Assembly: GCF_001039355.2 (NCBI RefSeq)
Contig: NW_019775402.1
Span: forward strand, 135,611 to 199,610
DNA length: 64,000 nt
Source: Lingula anatina
Taxonomy: Eukaryota; Brachiopoda; Lingulata; Lingulida; Lingulidae
Direction: 5' to 3'
The notes beneath the pieces are model-generated. The model searched no databases, was not told the DNA's origin, and worked only from the letters and a program-made list of their open reading frames with translations. Shown piece by piece: positions 24,458-36,291 of the stretch; the stretch's first letter is position 1; every line of letters begins with the position of its first letter. A program made the translations under genes and the position numbers.

Positions 24458-27400
24458 ATGGCACATACTGTCTCTGAGGTCAGTAAACTTGTCAAGAAGT
24501 GCAATCAATTGTCAAAGGAAAACTTAGAGCTACGACAGGAACAGGAAAATCATGCTACTGAGATACGAGAGCGCGACGCACAAATATCGGAGCAGAAGGG
24601 GATGGTTCAACTTCTGCGAAGGGGGGCTGCTTCATGCTTTGACTTGGAAAGGCAGCTATCCCTTGAAAATGCTACCCTTCTTGCTGCTAACCAGAATCAG
24701 AGTCTTGAACTAAACGACAGGATGACGAAAATACGCCAACTAGAGGATGAATTAAAGGAAACCCGTCTCAATGGTGACGAGGTTCAAGGTCACCTGAAGT
24801 CACTGAGGTCCGAGGTCACCGCTGCTAATGAACGTATCCAACAGTTGGAGACTGAAAATAATCAGTTAAAAGCTGACTTGAACGCCGCTAAACAGAATTC
24901 TGTCTCCCTGACATCTACGATATTTACTTTAGAGCCTCTCCCTTATGCCGAACAAGCAGAAGAAAATGAAGCCACATGTTATACTGATACTGCAGGTCGT
25001 GCCCGCAGTGAGACGAGAGAGCAGGTGGCAGAGCAAGGGACAGAGGCTAGGAAACGTGGGGAAAGTAACGATGTCTTGTATGTGATAGCAGAGAGACGGG
25101 GATATAAAATACCTTATGATCCAGAGATGAACATCGCAGATATAAAATATCTACTTCAAAGAATGTATCACAAAATCGTTTTCTTTTGGTTAACATATGA
25201 TGGTAGAATGGTCGTAAGTATCCTATTGCTCGCATCTTATATTGAAAAGTTAAATTAGTGTATTTGAAAAGCTTTGTTCAAAAATTTAATGTTTAAAAAA
25301 CTAAGCCTCACATGTATTCAAATTATATGATATCAAACTAATCACAATGTATTATTGCTAATAGAGTTAGATAATAGTTGTGTGGACGGTAGAAATGGGC
25401 AGCTTTGGCTTACTCAATTTTTGAATATCTTAGTACCTTTTCTCTCTCTCAAGTACCTTGTCCCATTAGGACGTTGGCGATCATGGACTTCCACCTCTTC
25501 CTGTCCTTTGCGGTCTTCAACAGGTCTAGCTCTGCTATTCCTGTCCATCTACTTATGCTTGCTGTGTATGTTAATCTTTGCCTGTCCCTGCTTCGCTTTC
25601 CATTGATCTTGGCTGCCACACTAAGATGTTCCAGCTCTTCCTTCCGCATTACGTGTCCTAAAAATTCCAACTGTCTCTTTCGTATGCTTTTAGAAGGAAA
25701 CGCTTTGTTCCTGCTCTCTCCAACACTTCCTGATTTGTCATTCTCTCTGTCCAAGATACTCTCATCATTTTCCTAAGAAACCACATCTCTGCCGCTTCTA
25801 TTCGTTGTTCTATACCTTGGGATGTAGTCCAGCATTCGCTTCCATAAGTGAGAATGGAAAAGACATAACAATTCAACATTCTGATCTTTGTCGTCATAGA
25901 AATTTTGTTGTTCTTCATTATGCTGCCCAGTTTTTCAAATGCAGCTTTTGCCATTCCAATACGTCTTCTAATTTCTTGGTCACATTTGCCATCTTCAGTT
26001 ATCATGCTGCCAAGATAGTTGAATTTCTTTACATGTTTTATTAGGATGTTGTCAATCAATATCTTACAATGTTTAGCTGTTCTTTGTTTGCTGATTACCA
26101 CACGTACCGTATAGCTTACAATAGTTTGTGTTAACAATGAAGTAACTGTATCAAAAATTCTTAGAGTTAAAGCTTACATATTGGGCAACTAAGACTTACA
26201 ATAGAATGTGTCAACAAAGAAAACTACTATAGCTTACTCGATATTTAAATTTCTGAGTACCTTATGAATTACAATAGCCTTTGGTTGGAAAAAGAACAGA
26301 CAGCTAGCATACTGGTGATTTAACACTAATGAATGGCGATGTTTGTTTACTGATTAGGTACTTTTATAACCTCTTCCCGACAGCTGTATTTAAATGAGCA
26401 ATGTTAGTCATGATCAAGAAGCAATCAATGTTTATTTAAGATAAAAATGGCGATGTTTGAATAAAATGGTGAGGGTGAATAGAGATCCCCATTCGACTCT
26501 AAATATCCAGCAGCTGTAATATAAACTGCTCATTTAAAGTTTTCTTCTTTGGTGGTTAAAGATTAGTCGGGACCGACAGAGTAATATTCGTTGTCGTAGA
26601 TATTTAACGCTTATCAGCACTTCTTTAGAAGCGTGCATGTGTTGATTTTTCCAATTAATCACTGTCACTCACGATATTTAAGATCAATACACCCGGATAC
26701 AGTCTTACCTGTGTAACTAGCCGTCTGACGCAATCCATGGACCTACGCATCGCTTTGAATTGCATCCTTATTCCTAAAGTAGGACGAATAAAACGAAGTT
26801 TGAATACTTGTGGTAAAACGTGGACGAATTAAACAAATTCGTCCAAGTCCTAAAGCGTCAATTTACTTTAGTTTGATTTAATTTTTTTTGTCCCACTTGC
26901 GCATTCTTAAATGAAATAGTGGTGGCATGTTCAACTCTATTAGCATTTTGATGTTAAAAAATTACTTCATATCTTTTAAATTCTCCATTTGCATATTTCT
27001 TTTTTTTATTTATTGATTACACTCTGGACACTTCAGCATCTTTTCAAAGAATGAGAAGTGAGGGTGAGGAGTAAGCTATTTATATATTAAATAAGAATTT
27101 ATTTACACCCTCCCAACTCCTCCTTACCTCCTCCTCTTCCTCCCCACCTCCTCCCTACGTTTTCCTCATTACCTCCTCCTCCCTCCTCCCGGAGCAAACC
27201 GAAATGTCAAACACAGAGTCAGAGGACAGCGAGTTGGAAAGCGGTGAAACTAACAACGAGTCGACCGCAGAGACGGGGGATAGTGGATCGGAAATGTACA
27301 AATCCCTTGACGCTATTATTTACAATGATAACCGTATCGAGAATGGTCTATAATACACTTCTATCAAAACAGAGATCTATGCCCGAGGTTTTCTTTTCGT

Positions 27401-28419
27401 CGCCGGTATGCTATTCCAATCAAGATACCAGTTGAGAAAAAAATAATTTACAATCTGTTATCAGATTCTGTACAAGTTGATTAATTTTCCTTCCACCCTC
27501 GTAATATTGCTTTTTATAAAATATAACCCACATTTTAAATGCGTAGAGTATATTCTGATATATAGATGTGATTGTGTTGTAATACATGTACGCGCCTGAA
27601 TCACAACAATTGTAAACCGTTCTGTAAATAAAGCTTTTTGTCAGTAAACAAATATCGCCATTCATTATTGTTAAATCAGCTGCCCGCTCTTTGCCCAATC
27701 AAAAGCTATTGTAAGTTATAAAGTACCCAGAAATCCAAATATCGAGTAAGCCATTGTAGCCATCCCCCCCCCCCCCCCAATAAAAAGAACAAAAAACAAA
27801 GAAAATGCTGTCTTCATTGTTGACACAATCTACATGTATTATAAGCTATAAGATAGCCAGAAATCGAGTAAGCTTCACTGTTGACACACTCTATTGTAAG
27901 TCGTAGTTGTCCAATATGTAAGCTTGAACTCTAAGAATTTTCTAATACAGTTACTTTATTGTTGACACAATTTACCGATACATTTGTATTGTAAGCTATA
28001 AGGAAGTCAAAAAATCTAAGAAATCGGGTAAGCTTCACTGTTGACACACTCTATTGTAAGTCGCAGTTGCCCAATAAAACAAAAGAAATGTGGTCTTCAT
28101 TGTTGACACACTCTATAGTAAGCTATAAGGTGCCCAGAAATCCAAAAACCGAGTAAGCCAAAGTTGTCCACTTCTACTGTGGACTATTTTTGAATATGTG
28201 AGTAATTTACATTATAAAATTAAGTTGACAAATAAGTTGTCAAGGAGAGAAAGCCGAAACTTGGGTTCACAAGTAGTCTTATATTTGTAAGGGATATCCG
28301 TGTAGCTATTCTCATTCTCATTTCTTTATAATAGGAATTTATACTTACAGGGTATGGACGACACCAGAACACTTGAGGAGGTTGGGATCCCACCTAATAC
28401 ACTAATACGCTCCACTTAA
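24458..28419 (+). CDS. Coiled-coil / ubiquitin-like protein 3 (CC-UBL-3, 2 exons)
   Basis: Exons are 24458-25213 and 28351-28419, phase 0 (GTAAGT donor, ACAG acceptor), giving 274 aa. The coiled coil (residues 1-150) closely matches CC-UBL-1. The linker lacks the acidic run. The UBL starts at DVLYVIAERRGYKIPY, then a helix (NIADIKYLLQRM), FFWLTYDGRMV, and across the junction GMDDTRTLEEVGIPPN. It stops six residues after PPN, slightly short of the last ubiquitin strand. The 3.1-kb intron holds a foldback DNA element with a LINE fragment nested in it. A second UBL exon at 28841 is split by a PIF/Harbinger element. No signal peptide is seen; a cytosolic location is inferred. Confidence 0.7.
25388..28177. 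mobile_element. Foldback DNA element with long inverted repeats, in the CC-UBL-3 intron
   Basis: The left end (GGTAGAAATGGGCAGCTTTG) and right end are inverted repeats of each other, flanked on both sides by TGTGGAC (25381-25387 and 28178-28184). The paralogous introns have the flank only once, so this is an insertion. The arms extend several hundred bases: 26110-26350 pairs with 27640-28000, and the right arm has extra copies of a GTAAGCTATAAGG / GTTGACACA unit. A LINE fragment interrupts the left arm at 25440-26109. The core has a 49-codon acidic ORF (27204-27353) of unknown meaning and no transposase. Superfamily undetermined. Confidence 0.65.
25440..26109 (-). mobile_element. LINE (non-LTR retrotransposon) 3' fragment
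   Basis: Read on the minus strand, the frames carry the post-catalytic end of a LINE reverse transcriptase: KFNYLGSMITEDGK, SILTYGSECWT, AAEMWFLRKMMRVSWTERM, then after a one-base frameshift near 25690 QLEFLGHVMRKEELEHL and KINGKRSRDRQR. The 3' end has a GA-rich tail (TTCTCTCTCTC on the plus strand). It sits between GTACCTT and ATAGCTT of the left arm of the foldback element, with possible target-site duplication AGTACCTT/CGTACCGT. It is a dead 5'-truncated copy. Confidence 0.75.
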
Positions 28420-28840
28420 TAAACTGACACACGGTAATCTATAATAAAATTCGACTCAGCAAAATCAACACATGTACAAGGATATGATGATATAAGTGTT
28501 GGGGAAAAAAATAATAATGTAATGTTAACAATTGATAGTTATGAAGTGAGAAACGAGTGGGGAGTGTTCTGTAGAGTAGGTGATTGAAATAGTTGAAATA
28601 GAGAAAAATAGAGAGAATGGAACCATCAAGAAAGTAGTGAAGAACTAACACAAAAAGAACTTAAAGATCTTGTGCATTCTGCCTTGTACAGCAATTAAAG
28701 TCAAGACAATCCAATCATCACGGCAATGCAAGGTGCTGAACTAGATCAAAGTACGCTGTTGTCTATAAAATTTCATGCTCTGTTTACATGTATATGGATG
28801 TAAGCATTAATATTATAATGATATCGGCTTATATTTTCAG

Positions 28841-30472
28841 TGTTTAAGACACCAGGCCCCGTTTGCACAAAAAATCCTTCTCTTAAGTAAAAAATTATCC
28901 TTAACTTCATACGAAAATTCTTAGCTGAGGAAACCCCTTAAGTGGTATGCACAAAGTACCTTAAGAATTTCCTAAGCCAAGAATCTTCTCAAATAATAGG
29001 AATTTCCTCAACTCTGTAGGATTTCTCTTATGTGTTTATTATGTTTAGCCTGTGCATTGACCAATAGAATTACCTGTTACAATAGCTCACACTGGGGAAT
29101 TGCTGGGAATCCATGTTTGAAGGAATCCTTTACCTGGATATGAGCAAGCACATTGGTGTGTATTAAACTTATACACTGTGTTGTATGTGCTTTAAACATG
29201 ACAGATAAGATAAAAGGGCACAGTTGGAGTTGTGAGGAGAAAGGAGAAGAGAGGGGGATGATAAAGTAACATTTTTTCATGGGCCCTAAAAAAGAAATCA
29301 GCCCAGCATATACTTATTTCATGACTATGGCCATTTACATGTCATCGACTTACATATTTTAAGTGTTATCTGTGATGAAAAATTGTGGCATGTAATTCAT
29401 AATATTAATATTGATTTTAATTATTAATTTCACTATTGACCCACGTATGCACATATTAAATACATGTACCTATGTTAATTGTATAAGCATTGATGCGTGA
29501 GATTCCGTGTTATCAGGTGGTTTTCGAAGATTTCATAACCAACTTCACTCTCACGAAGTATACGAGAATCATGAGTACTCCCTGGCCATCTTGCCACTAT
29601 GTTTGTAAATCTCCTCCTGGCATTACTTATCACTTGTACATTTTTGGAATGGAAATTCTTCCGGTTGACATAATCCGCCTCATACTGATGTGGTGAGATG
29701 GTTTTCACATGTGTTCCGTCAACTGCTCCTGTAACGTTTGGGAAATGGGCTATCTCATAGAATGTATTTCTGACAGCTGCAAGCTCATTGTTCGGTGGAA
29801 ATCTTACAAATTCGTTGATATGTCTTAGGAGAGCATTTGTAACCCTGTGAAAGATTCGACAAGCAGTACTCTGATGTAGTCTAGGCCTAATTGTATCTGC
29901 AACAACTCGCTGAAAGCTCCCACAGGCCTAGAACCTTAGGGTAATGAAAACCTGTAGTAAGGCAGGAATTGCGTGGCTTCTGTTAGTGGGTGGTTCAATA
30001 TCCTCTGCCAGGAGATCCGTAATGAAAAGTATCCCCGCTCTATCAAAACGAAATCGCTGGTAAATCTCATGATCTGGGTAAAAATCCAAAGGATTTTCGC
30101 GGTCCCGAAATATTCTTGCCCTTTCCAGTTCATCCACTTCTTCACGATAAACAGCAATTATAAGAGCCATAGAGAAATAATGTTGCTGCACAGCTTTGAC
30201 TAGTTAGCACAAATGAATGCCACTGTGTTGTACATGCAGTCACTGAATCTAAGGACAAAATTTCCACTTAAGAAACCCAATGAGGTACCTTTAAGTTAAG
30301 GAGATATTTGTGGAAATTCTCATCTTAAGGTGCTTTGTGCATACCACTTATGTTGAGGATGATCACTTTAGGAAATTCTTAGGGAAATTCTTTAAAAAAT
30401 ACACTTAAGATGTTTTGTGCATACGGAACTCTGGGAGAGACTGGATCTCACCTAACGCAATGATCCACTGTA
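28841..30472 (+). pseudogene. Second UBL exon of CC-UBL-3, split by the Harbinger insertion
   Basis: After acceptor TTTTCAG (ends 28840), 14 bases match the decayed exon at 22078. The exon then resumes at 30432 with CTGGATCTCACCTAACGCAA. The downstream flank again matches the CC-UBL-1 intron. The exon was already diverged or frame-broken, as in CC-UBL-2, or became so after insertion. Confidence 0.55.
28855..30431 (-). mobile_element. PIF/Harbinger transposon with inactivated transposase
   Basis: Ends are inverted repeats: GGCCCCGTTTGCACAAAA on the left and TTTTGTGCATACGGAACT on the right, each followed inward by CTTAAG-rich text. The minus-strand frame 30191-29475 reads as a HARBI1-type nuclease. 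The N-terminal part has FRDRENPLDFY and RSHAIPALLQVF, then ACRIFHRVTNALLRHI, the first acidic residue in GAVDGTHVK, and the second in RWPGSTHDSRIL. One in-frame TAG at 29928 replaces an expected tyrosine codon. The frame ends before the third catalytic acidic residue, so it is inactive. It splits the second UBL exon of CC-UBL-3. Confidence 0.8.
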
Positions 30473-30616
30473 GTTAGTAATCTCAAGATTCGATGATCTC
30501 CAACTCCACGTCTCTTGTTTCAATGTTATATAAGGTATCTGAAGTCGACCAACGTGAGCATGTTTAAACAGTAAGAAATTACATATTCTGTTGATTTTTT
30601 TAAAGTATTATAGTGT

Positions 30617-30674
30617 TTTATATTATATTATATTATATTATATTATATTATATTATATTATATTATATTATATT
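30617..30674. repeat. (ATATT)n microsatellite
   Basis: About eleven near-perfect units of a pentanucleotide. No coding significance. Confidence 0.9.
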
Positions 30675-30689
30675 GCAATTTAATTTAAT

Positions 30690-33600
30690 TTACAAACGTC
30701 AGATACCTGTATACATACGTTATATTTTGTAAAGGTTCATTCCCAGTGCAACTATGTAGATCGATAAAACTCCGCAGGGACTCTCGCTGAATGCCAACCG
30801 ATTAACACGCCGTATCCTGTTTCCAACGCACTCTTATGATCAGCAGCTTAACATTATTCTACTCAACGCCAAGAGGAGGCAACGTTGATTGATGTTTAGG
30901 TTGGGGAGATCTATTTGAAAGCGACATTAGAGTTTTCACCCCCAAAACACTGCTTTTACATCATCAGCTCGAGTTTACTATATCGCCAGATGCATTTTTG
31001 GTGCTGCAGCATTATCTCACAACATGACGATTAATATGAATGCTTTTGTCCGCATTATATGTGTGGATACGGAAAATCCTTACGTATTTGCCCCCTGATA
31101 CGTTAGGATTTTTCCATACACCATGCAGACTATGCATGTAACTTTTTCAGATTATAGCCTGATGAACATTATGTCCAGAAACCACGTGTTTGACAGGGGG
31201 GTGTAAAAGTAATCAGCATCGTTGTGCCCTTTTTAACTGTTGAAATTATACTGTATACTTTTTGTTCATGGAATCTGTAGTTGCTGGATCTCCATCATGT
31301 ATTTATATATTTACACAATGCTTATTTCACTGCCATCAGAGGCATATATTACGAGTTTGTGTCCTTCATATGCATTTTCATTCAATGTTTTCTCGTTTAA
31401 AGTGAGCAAATAAAACTAAACAATAAGCTGTTCCGCTTTCTTGGTTTTGACTAATGTTTAATATGGTAATTCTCAGAAATATATTCATTGAGCAAGGCGA
31501 AAAATTAGAACTTCTGTTTGGTGTAATTGAAATGTTCAACAGGAATTTGTATTACTTTTCAACTATAGAAGAAACAATTATTAAGGACCTAAATGTTATT
31601 TAAAAAGAAAGGGGGTCATGTTACATTTACAAAGTATAACAGTTCAACTTCCCTCCGTTGAAATTACTTAAACATTCACGTTGAATCAGTGTAATGATCT
31701 TCACTGCCAAAATTACTGCCATAGCTAACAATTATTCTAAAGTCTAAATATCATTTCAACACAAGTATAATCAAGATAAATTAATTCACAAACAGGTAGA
31801 TAGAGGCATATCGAAAGGCAAATCCAAATGAATGCTTACTAGTACATGTGCCTCTGTGATTATCTTATTACATCATACAGTTTTAATATCTATAAGCGTG
31901 CCCTGATAGGTTGAATTTCGTCCTATTATACAGCACAGCTGGTGAGCACAGCTTCATTGTCATCGGCACTTCATATATCCCACAATGCAACTGACAAAAC
32001 CGCCATTCACAGTGAGACCATCCGCGCGCAACAGGTCCTACTTCAAACCACTACGCCAATGGTGATCTCTCTATGGAATCGCCACCAAGAGAAGCGAAGC
32101 TTTCGATGTTGCAACCACCTGTGTTGCAGAAGCACCAGGCTTTGACAAACGAACCGTAGTTAGCCACTTGCTCTCCCCATATGCACCCTTCCAAGTACTC
32201 CATCTTTCGCCCCAATATATCGATATTGGAAAAGAACCCGTCTGCGCATCCTCGGTGGTATTCTGGAAAGATGGAAATATGGTTTAACAGCATGAATAAA
32301 GTTGAAAATTCTTAAAGATCATTGAAGGGTTTAACAGCTGCAGCAAGATTTCATTATCCCTGAGGCCGAATGATTATTGTTAAGCTTTTCATAGAACAGC
32401 ATTTGCAATCTGGATCTGCCGATGATAAACTTAAAGCAAAGTTTAAAAGAAATATTCAATCGCGCGATACATGCATCTTCACTTATGTGCGAAGACTTTA
32501 TAATAATTATATCATATTATACAATATCCTTAATCATAAAGGAAGCATTATTGCCAGTAGAAATACCTCCGTTAATATCCTGCCTCACGAAACAAGAGTG
32601 TGTCTGAGGGCAAGGCACCAGAGCCACAATCTCTGGGTATGGCAGAGCCGTCTCACCAGAACAGTTCTTCCATCCACTAGAGCAAGAGAAACAGCGGAAC
32701 ACTAGGGAAGAAAATAAAAAACAATCCATGAACATTGATGAATCCAAGTATCTACATGTATTGCACAGTGAAATAGCAGTGATTAAATATAGGAAAGTGC
32801 ATTTGATAAAAAGTGCATTTTTTGCATAGTAATTAATGAAATATTTATTGACGTCTGCACAAATATTGCAAGTATTATATGATGGATTTTGGAAGGCATT
32901 TACACTGCTTCCAATCTATAGAAAAACATTGTGATGGGTCTAAATACTATTGTAAAGAAAGGAAAGAAAAATCACACGATTAAAATAAAATTTCAATTAT
33001 ATCATGCTTACCACAAGACCTTTGTGTTCTAGTTTTCGATTCTAAGATAAGTATCTCAATACTTATGAACATTAATTTAAGGCATTTAAAAGGAACAGTA
33101 ACACATACATATCGTGTCACTCCCTGGAGAATGTGTGTAGCTTGTTAGACATGGCAATATATGAGTAAAAATAAATTTGACTTCCGCTGATGTTTCAAAG
33201 ACTAAACTTTTTAATGATTTTTAATGATTTTCTGTGCTAGTACAGAACACTCAACGATAGATAACTTTGTACGAAAAGACCAATACATACCAGAGGCACT
33301 ATCTGTATAATTGTACTCTACTTCGTAACCGCCAGATCCCTGTGCTGGTGGGGCTGAAAGTGATAAAAATGTGAACACAACTTTTTGCAAAGAAAGACAC
33401 TAAAAAACCTAAAAATTCTTTGAGTAAGGAAGATCAGATACAACAGGGCGCCCCTCTCTGCTTCTCCAAATACGGGTCACCTGACTCTAAGGTAATAATT
33501 ATATCTAAAAAAAAAACTCGGAAATCTGTGACAGAAGAAATGCTTTAGTTATGATTACAAGTTGATTGCGTTCGTCTCGCGCTTGTGTTGCGCTCGATTT

Positions 33601-34076
33601 TTATCCTAAGTCTCTTTCGCGAGAGATTAGTTGTTCGTGCAACACGCCTTTGGAAAGACGGTGGTCTCACATACACATGGAATAAGACAAATGTTATGTA
33701 CTTTCATTAATCATAATAAACTACATGTACAGTTCTTCCGACAGAATACCAATGTTTATTTCATAAATTATAAACACTGTGAGATTTACAAGGGCTTTGC
33801 AAAATACCCTATTCGTTACAATATTTCATCAGTTCATTAAGGCAAGGTCTATAAGGTGTCTCTCGACATTGTTTTAAGCATTTTCCATTTTAGCGAGTGT
33901 AATTTCTGTTTATAGATTTTGCTGAAAGAAGTGCAAATTAATAAACATTGAAGGCCGTTAACCACACTAAATGTGCCAAATTTTCAAAAGTTAGCGGACT
34001 CAAAAGTAATTACTGGTACTTTGGGACATTTGGAGCTTATAACACTCCCAGTATTTCACACTCGCAAAAATAAAAT
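30690..34076. repeat. Duplicated block C1 (partner about 39575-42932)
   Basis: From 31750 to 34076 it is about 97-98 percent identical by eye to 40600-42932; the upstream part is more diverged. Both copies end in CACTCGCAAAAAT followed within a few bases by a single N. A third, more diverged relative of part of the block is at about 22860-23520. Confidence 0.8.
32051..33353 (-). pseudogene. Partial Ly6/uPAR gene: last three exons only
   Basis: Exons on the minus strand are 33291-33353, 32567-32701 and 32051-32262, all phase 1. They encode a short linker (APPAQGSGGYEVEYNYTD) and a complete ten-cysteine Ly6 domain from CFSCSSGWKNC to WCFCNTGGCN. Sequence and splice sites equal exons 5-7 of the complete gene at 40909-47884. 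No signal-peptide or stalk exons precede it, because the sequence switches to another repeat block at the N at 34077. Either this is a 3' partial duplicate, or an assembly join has separated it from its 5' exons. The frame itself is undamaged. Confidence 0.7.
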
Positions 34077-34077
34077 N
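34077..34077. other. Single N at a block junction
   Basis: An undetermined base lies exactly where block C1 ends and segmental copy A' begins. The same context and another single N occur at 42933, which suggests an assembly join rather than a simple base ambiguity. Confidence 0.7.
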
Positions 34078-34116
34078 TAGTATAGTGTATGCACCAAATA
34101 TCACTATGAACATTAA

Positions 34117-34458
34117 AGGGATAATAACTCTTCGTTTTGGCCAAAAAATGAATTTTCCTGGAGTAAACAACAATTTTTCCATACTTACCAATGGTTAATG
34201 AATCCATTTTTACATTCAAAGTTAGTCCCTGGTTTTTTTCTAAAAAGTTTGGTTTTTTGTTAAAATCTCTTAAGAGATTATAACAGAGTACAGCCATCAA
34301 TGGAGGTCACGTGATCTGAAGACAAGCTCAGATATCAGAATAATAGCTATAACTGCAGTTTGTGTGGTAAAACAGAATATATTATATTTCTATGAGTTGT
34401 TCACAATGTTTTTTTTTTTTTGTGAAATATAGATATCATACAAAGAGTTATTATCCCT
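34117..34458. mobile_element. 342-bp MITE with TTAA target duplication
   Basis: It begins AGGGATAATAACTCTT and ends with the exact inverse AAGAGTTATTATCCCT. It is flanked by TTAA at 34113-34116 and 34459-34462. Copy A at about 16931 shows the empty site with one TTAA, so the duplication is directly visible. TTAA specificity points to piggyBac- or Kolobok-type mobilisation. No transposase is encoded; short ORFs across it are chance. Confidence 0.85.
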
Positions 34459-34946
34459 TTAAGAAACGTAAGAAAAAGACACTAGCAGGGGCGGATTCAT
34501 GATTATTTGGAGGAGGGAGGTCTGCGGATGTGAAGCCGACCCTCGCCCCTTTGGCGTGGGGCCCCCGAAAACTTTGGTATTTTAGAGTGCGAACGGTGCC
34601 ATTTGGTACGGTTTAGAACTATGATTCAGCTTGTCAGAATTCTAATGTTAAAAGGAGAACATTGATGTGAATTTTATTCAGAAATCGAAAGGGGGGGATC
34701 AAGGCTGAATTTTGCAATCTACCTACTTGTAAGATCCAGTATTACATTTAATTTTCTCGTTATCACAGTAAAATGTATCTGGTTTTCTGTCATATAAGCA
34801 ATCAATAAGTGGAAAAAACTGTTAAGGCTACAGACTTAATCTGAAACTATAAATGGGCTAACAAGAAGCGCCCTAGATGTGTAGGGTATCTCTATGTGGA
34901 AAGCCTTATTCTCATTCCTAATAGCCATGAATGTGAAAATTTATAG

Positions 34947-35351
34947 TGGCCAATTGACACCAGAACACTGGCACAGGCGGAAATCCTACCTAACACAAAA
35001 CTCTACTGTGGTGAGTTGTCCGTGTATTCACCTCAGATATCTCTTGTCAAAAGCTGGAGCGTGTAGCAATTTTTCAGCGAATTCGACCCACTTGATTTAA
35101 TACAAGAATATCAGAATATGTGGTTTGAGAGACAACCACTATAAAAATAATACATGGATGTTTTTACGCCTACCGGTACTACTTTAACCTCATGTTAAAT
35201 CACATACTTATTTAATTTAGGATATATTTATCCTGTGGAAGAAGCAGGTGGCCACCGTGCAGCAAGAGTACCGGTGGAAACAGGCATGACAAAGGCTGCA
35301 AAACATATGTTGAAAAAAAATGAAGGAAATAATACTAAACCATTTTACTGA
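34947..35351 (+). CDS. Orphan CC-UBL 3' exons, second copy
   Basis: Exons are 34947-35010 and 35221-35351. They are the partner of 17425-17832, with the same splice signals and the same 64-bp UBL exon. One extra A in a poly-A run of the tail exon changes the last residues and moves the stop, giving an end NEGNNTKPFY instead of the Lys-rich tail. They lie 3' of CC-UBL-3 on the same strand and could in principle serve as its distal terminal exons, but about 6.6 kb and a minus-strand gene fragment intervene. This may be a pseudogene. Confidence 0.4.
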
Positions 35352-36138
35352 TTAACTCTAGCTAAGTCAAATTGATTTGGAAGGTCAACTGATTTCGTCA
35401 AATTTTGGTTTATTTCTCCTGTTGTAGATAAAAAATCCGAGCTAAAAGGGACGATTTAACTTCTCAAGAAAGGGGCTTTTTCTTGGTTAACCGATGAAAG
35501 GGGGCTTGAGTCAGAAAAAAGTAAAAAACTGCCCTTCTTGCTGCTTAATCAGAAACAAAGTATTGGATAATTTCATAATGAATTTACCCCAAACTTCTGA
35601 CTGTTTTGTGTTTAACACCTTTAAAGGTTGGCACCGAAATACTAATCTCGAACGGAGAATTAATATGTGACTTAACCATGTCCTTTGTCGTTAACCCTGT
35701 AGTAATATGTTGTAAAATATGCTGGTATGATTAGCGTTAATAACCTGCTGGGCTTTTACTCATTTGACTTTCCCTGACTTATTGATTTATATTTATTTAC
35801 CTGCAATTAATTGATTAAAGTGTAACCACATAAAACAAACAACCGAAAAAGGTATTGCGGGCGATAGATGGCTCGAAAGGCGTTTGATTGCTGTGCTGAA
35901 TTAGCATTTTTTTTACATAATATATCCAGACAAAACACTGTAGAAAGCGAACACAAACTGTATGTTAACTATCCAGCGTTACAAATATATTTAATGTTTT
36001 CAGTTTATATAAAATGGTTTAAACAACAATTTATTCATATTACATGTACACAGTTCACGTCATTGTGATAGTGGCTTCAGCATTGCGACAAGCCTTAGTG
36101 TTATCCATAACAATAGTAGGATGGAGGTTTCGCATAGG

Positions 36139-36148
36139 GGGGATTCCC
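36139..36148. promoter_or_regulatory. kappaB-like site upstream of the CC-UBL-4 pseudogene
   Basis: GGGGATTCCC lies 144 bp before the ATG at 36292, identical to the site of CC-UBL-2 because both belong to the segmental duplication. Confidence 0.45.
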
Positions 36149-36291
36149 CTGAATGGTGTTTGCTTTCTTTTATGTTCGTATAATTTAATCCGGGCACTTT
36201 GGGAAATTTTTAGCGACATACTAGTGTAGGTAAGACGCCATCTAAATTTCCCTGCGTGATTGGACATCCTATTCAGATTTATTGGACAATC

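Noticed and set aside
33631-33840. 69-residue ORF identical at 42487-42696
   Set aside because: Identical because blocks C1 and C2 are copies. It is intronic to the Ly6 gene and has no recognisable domain.
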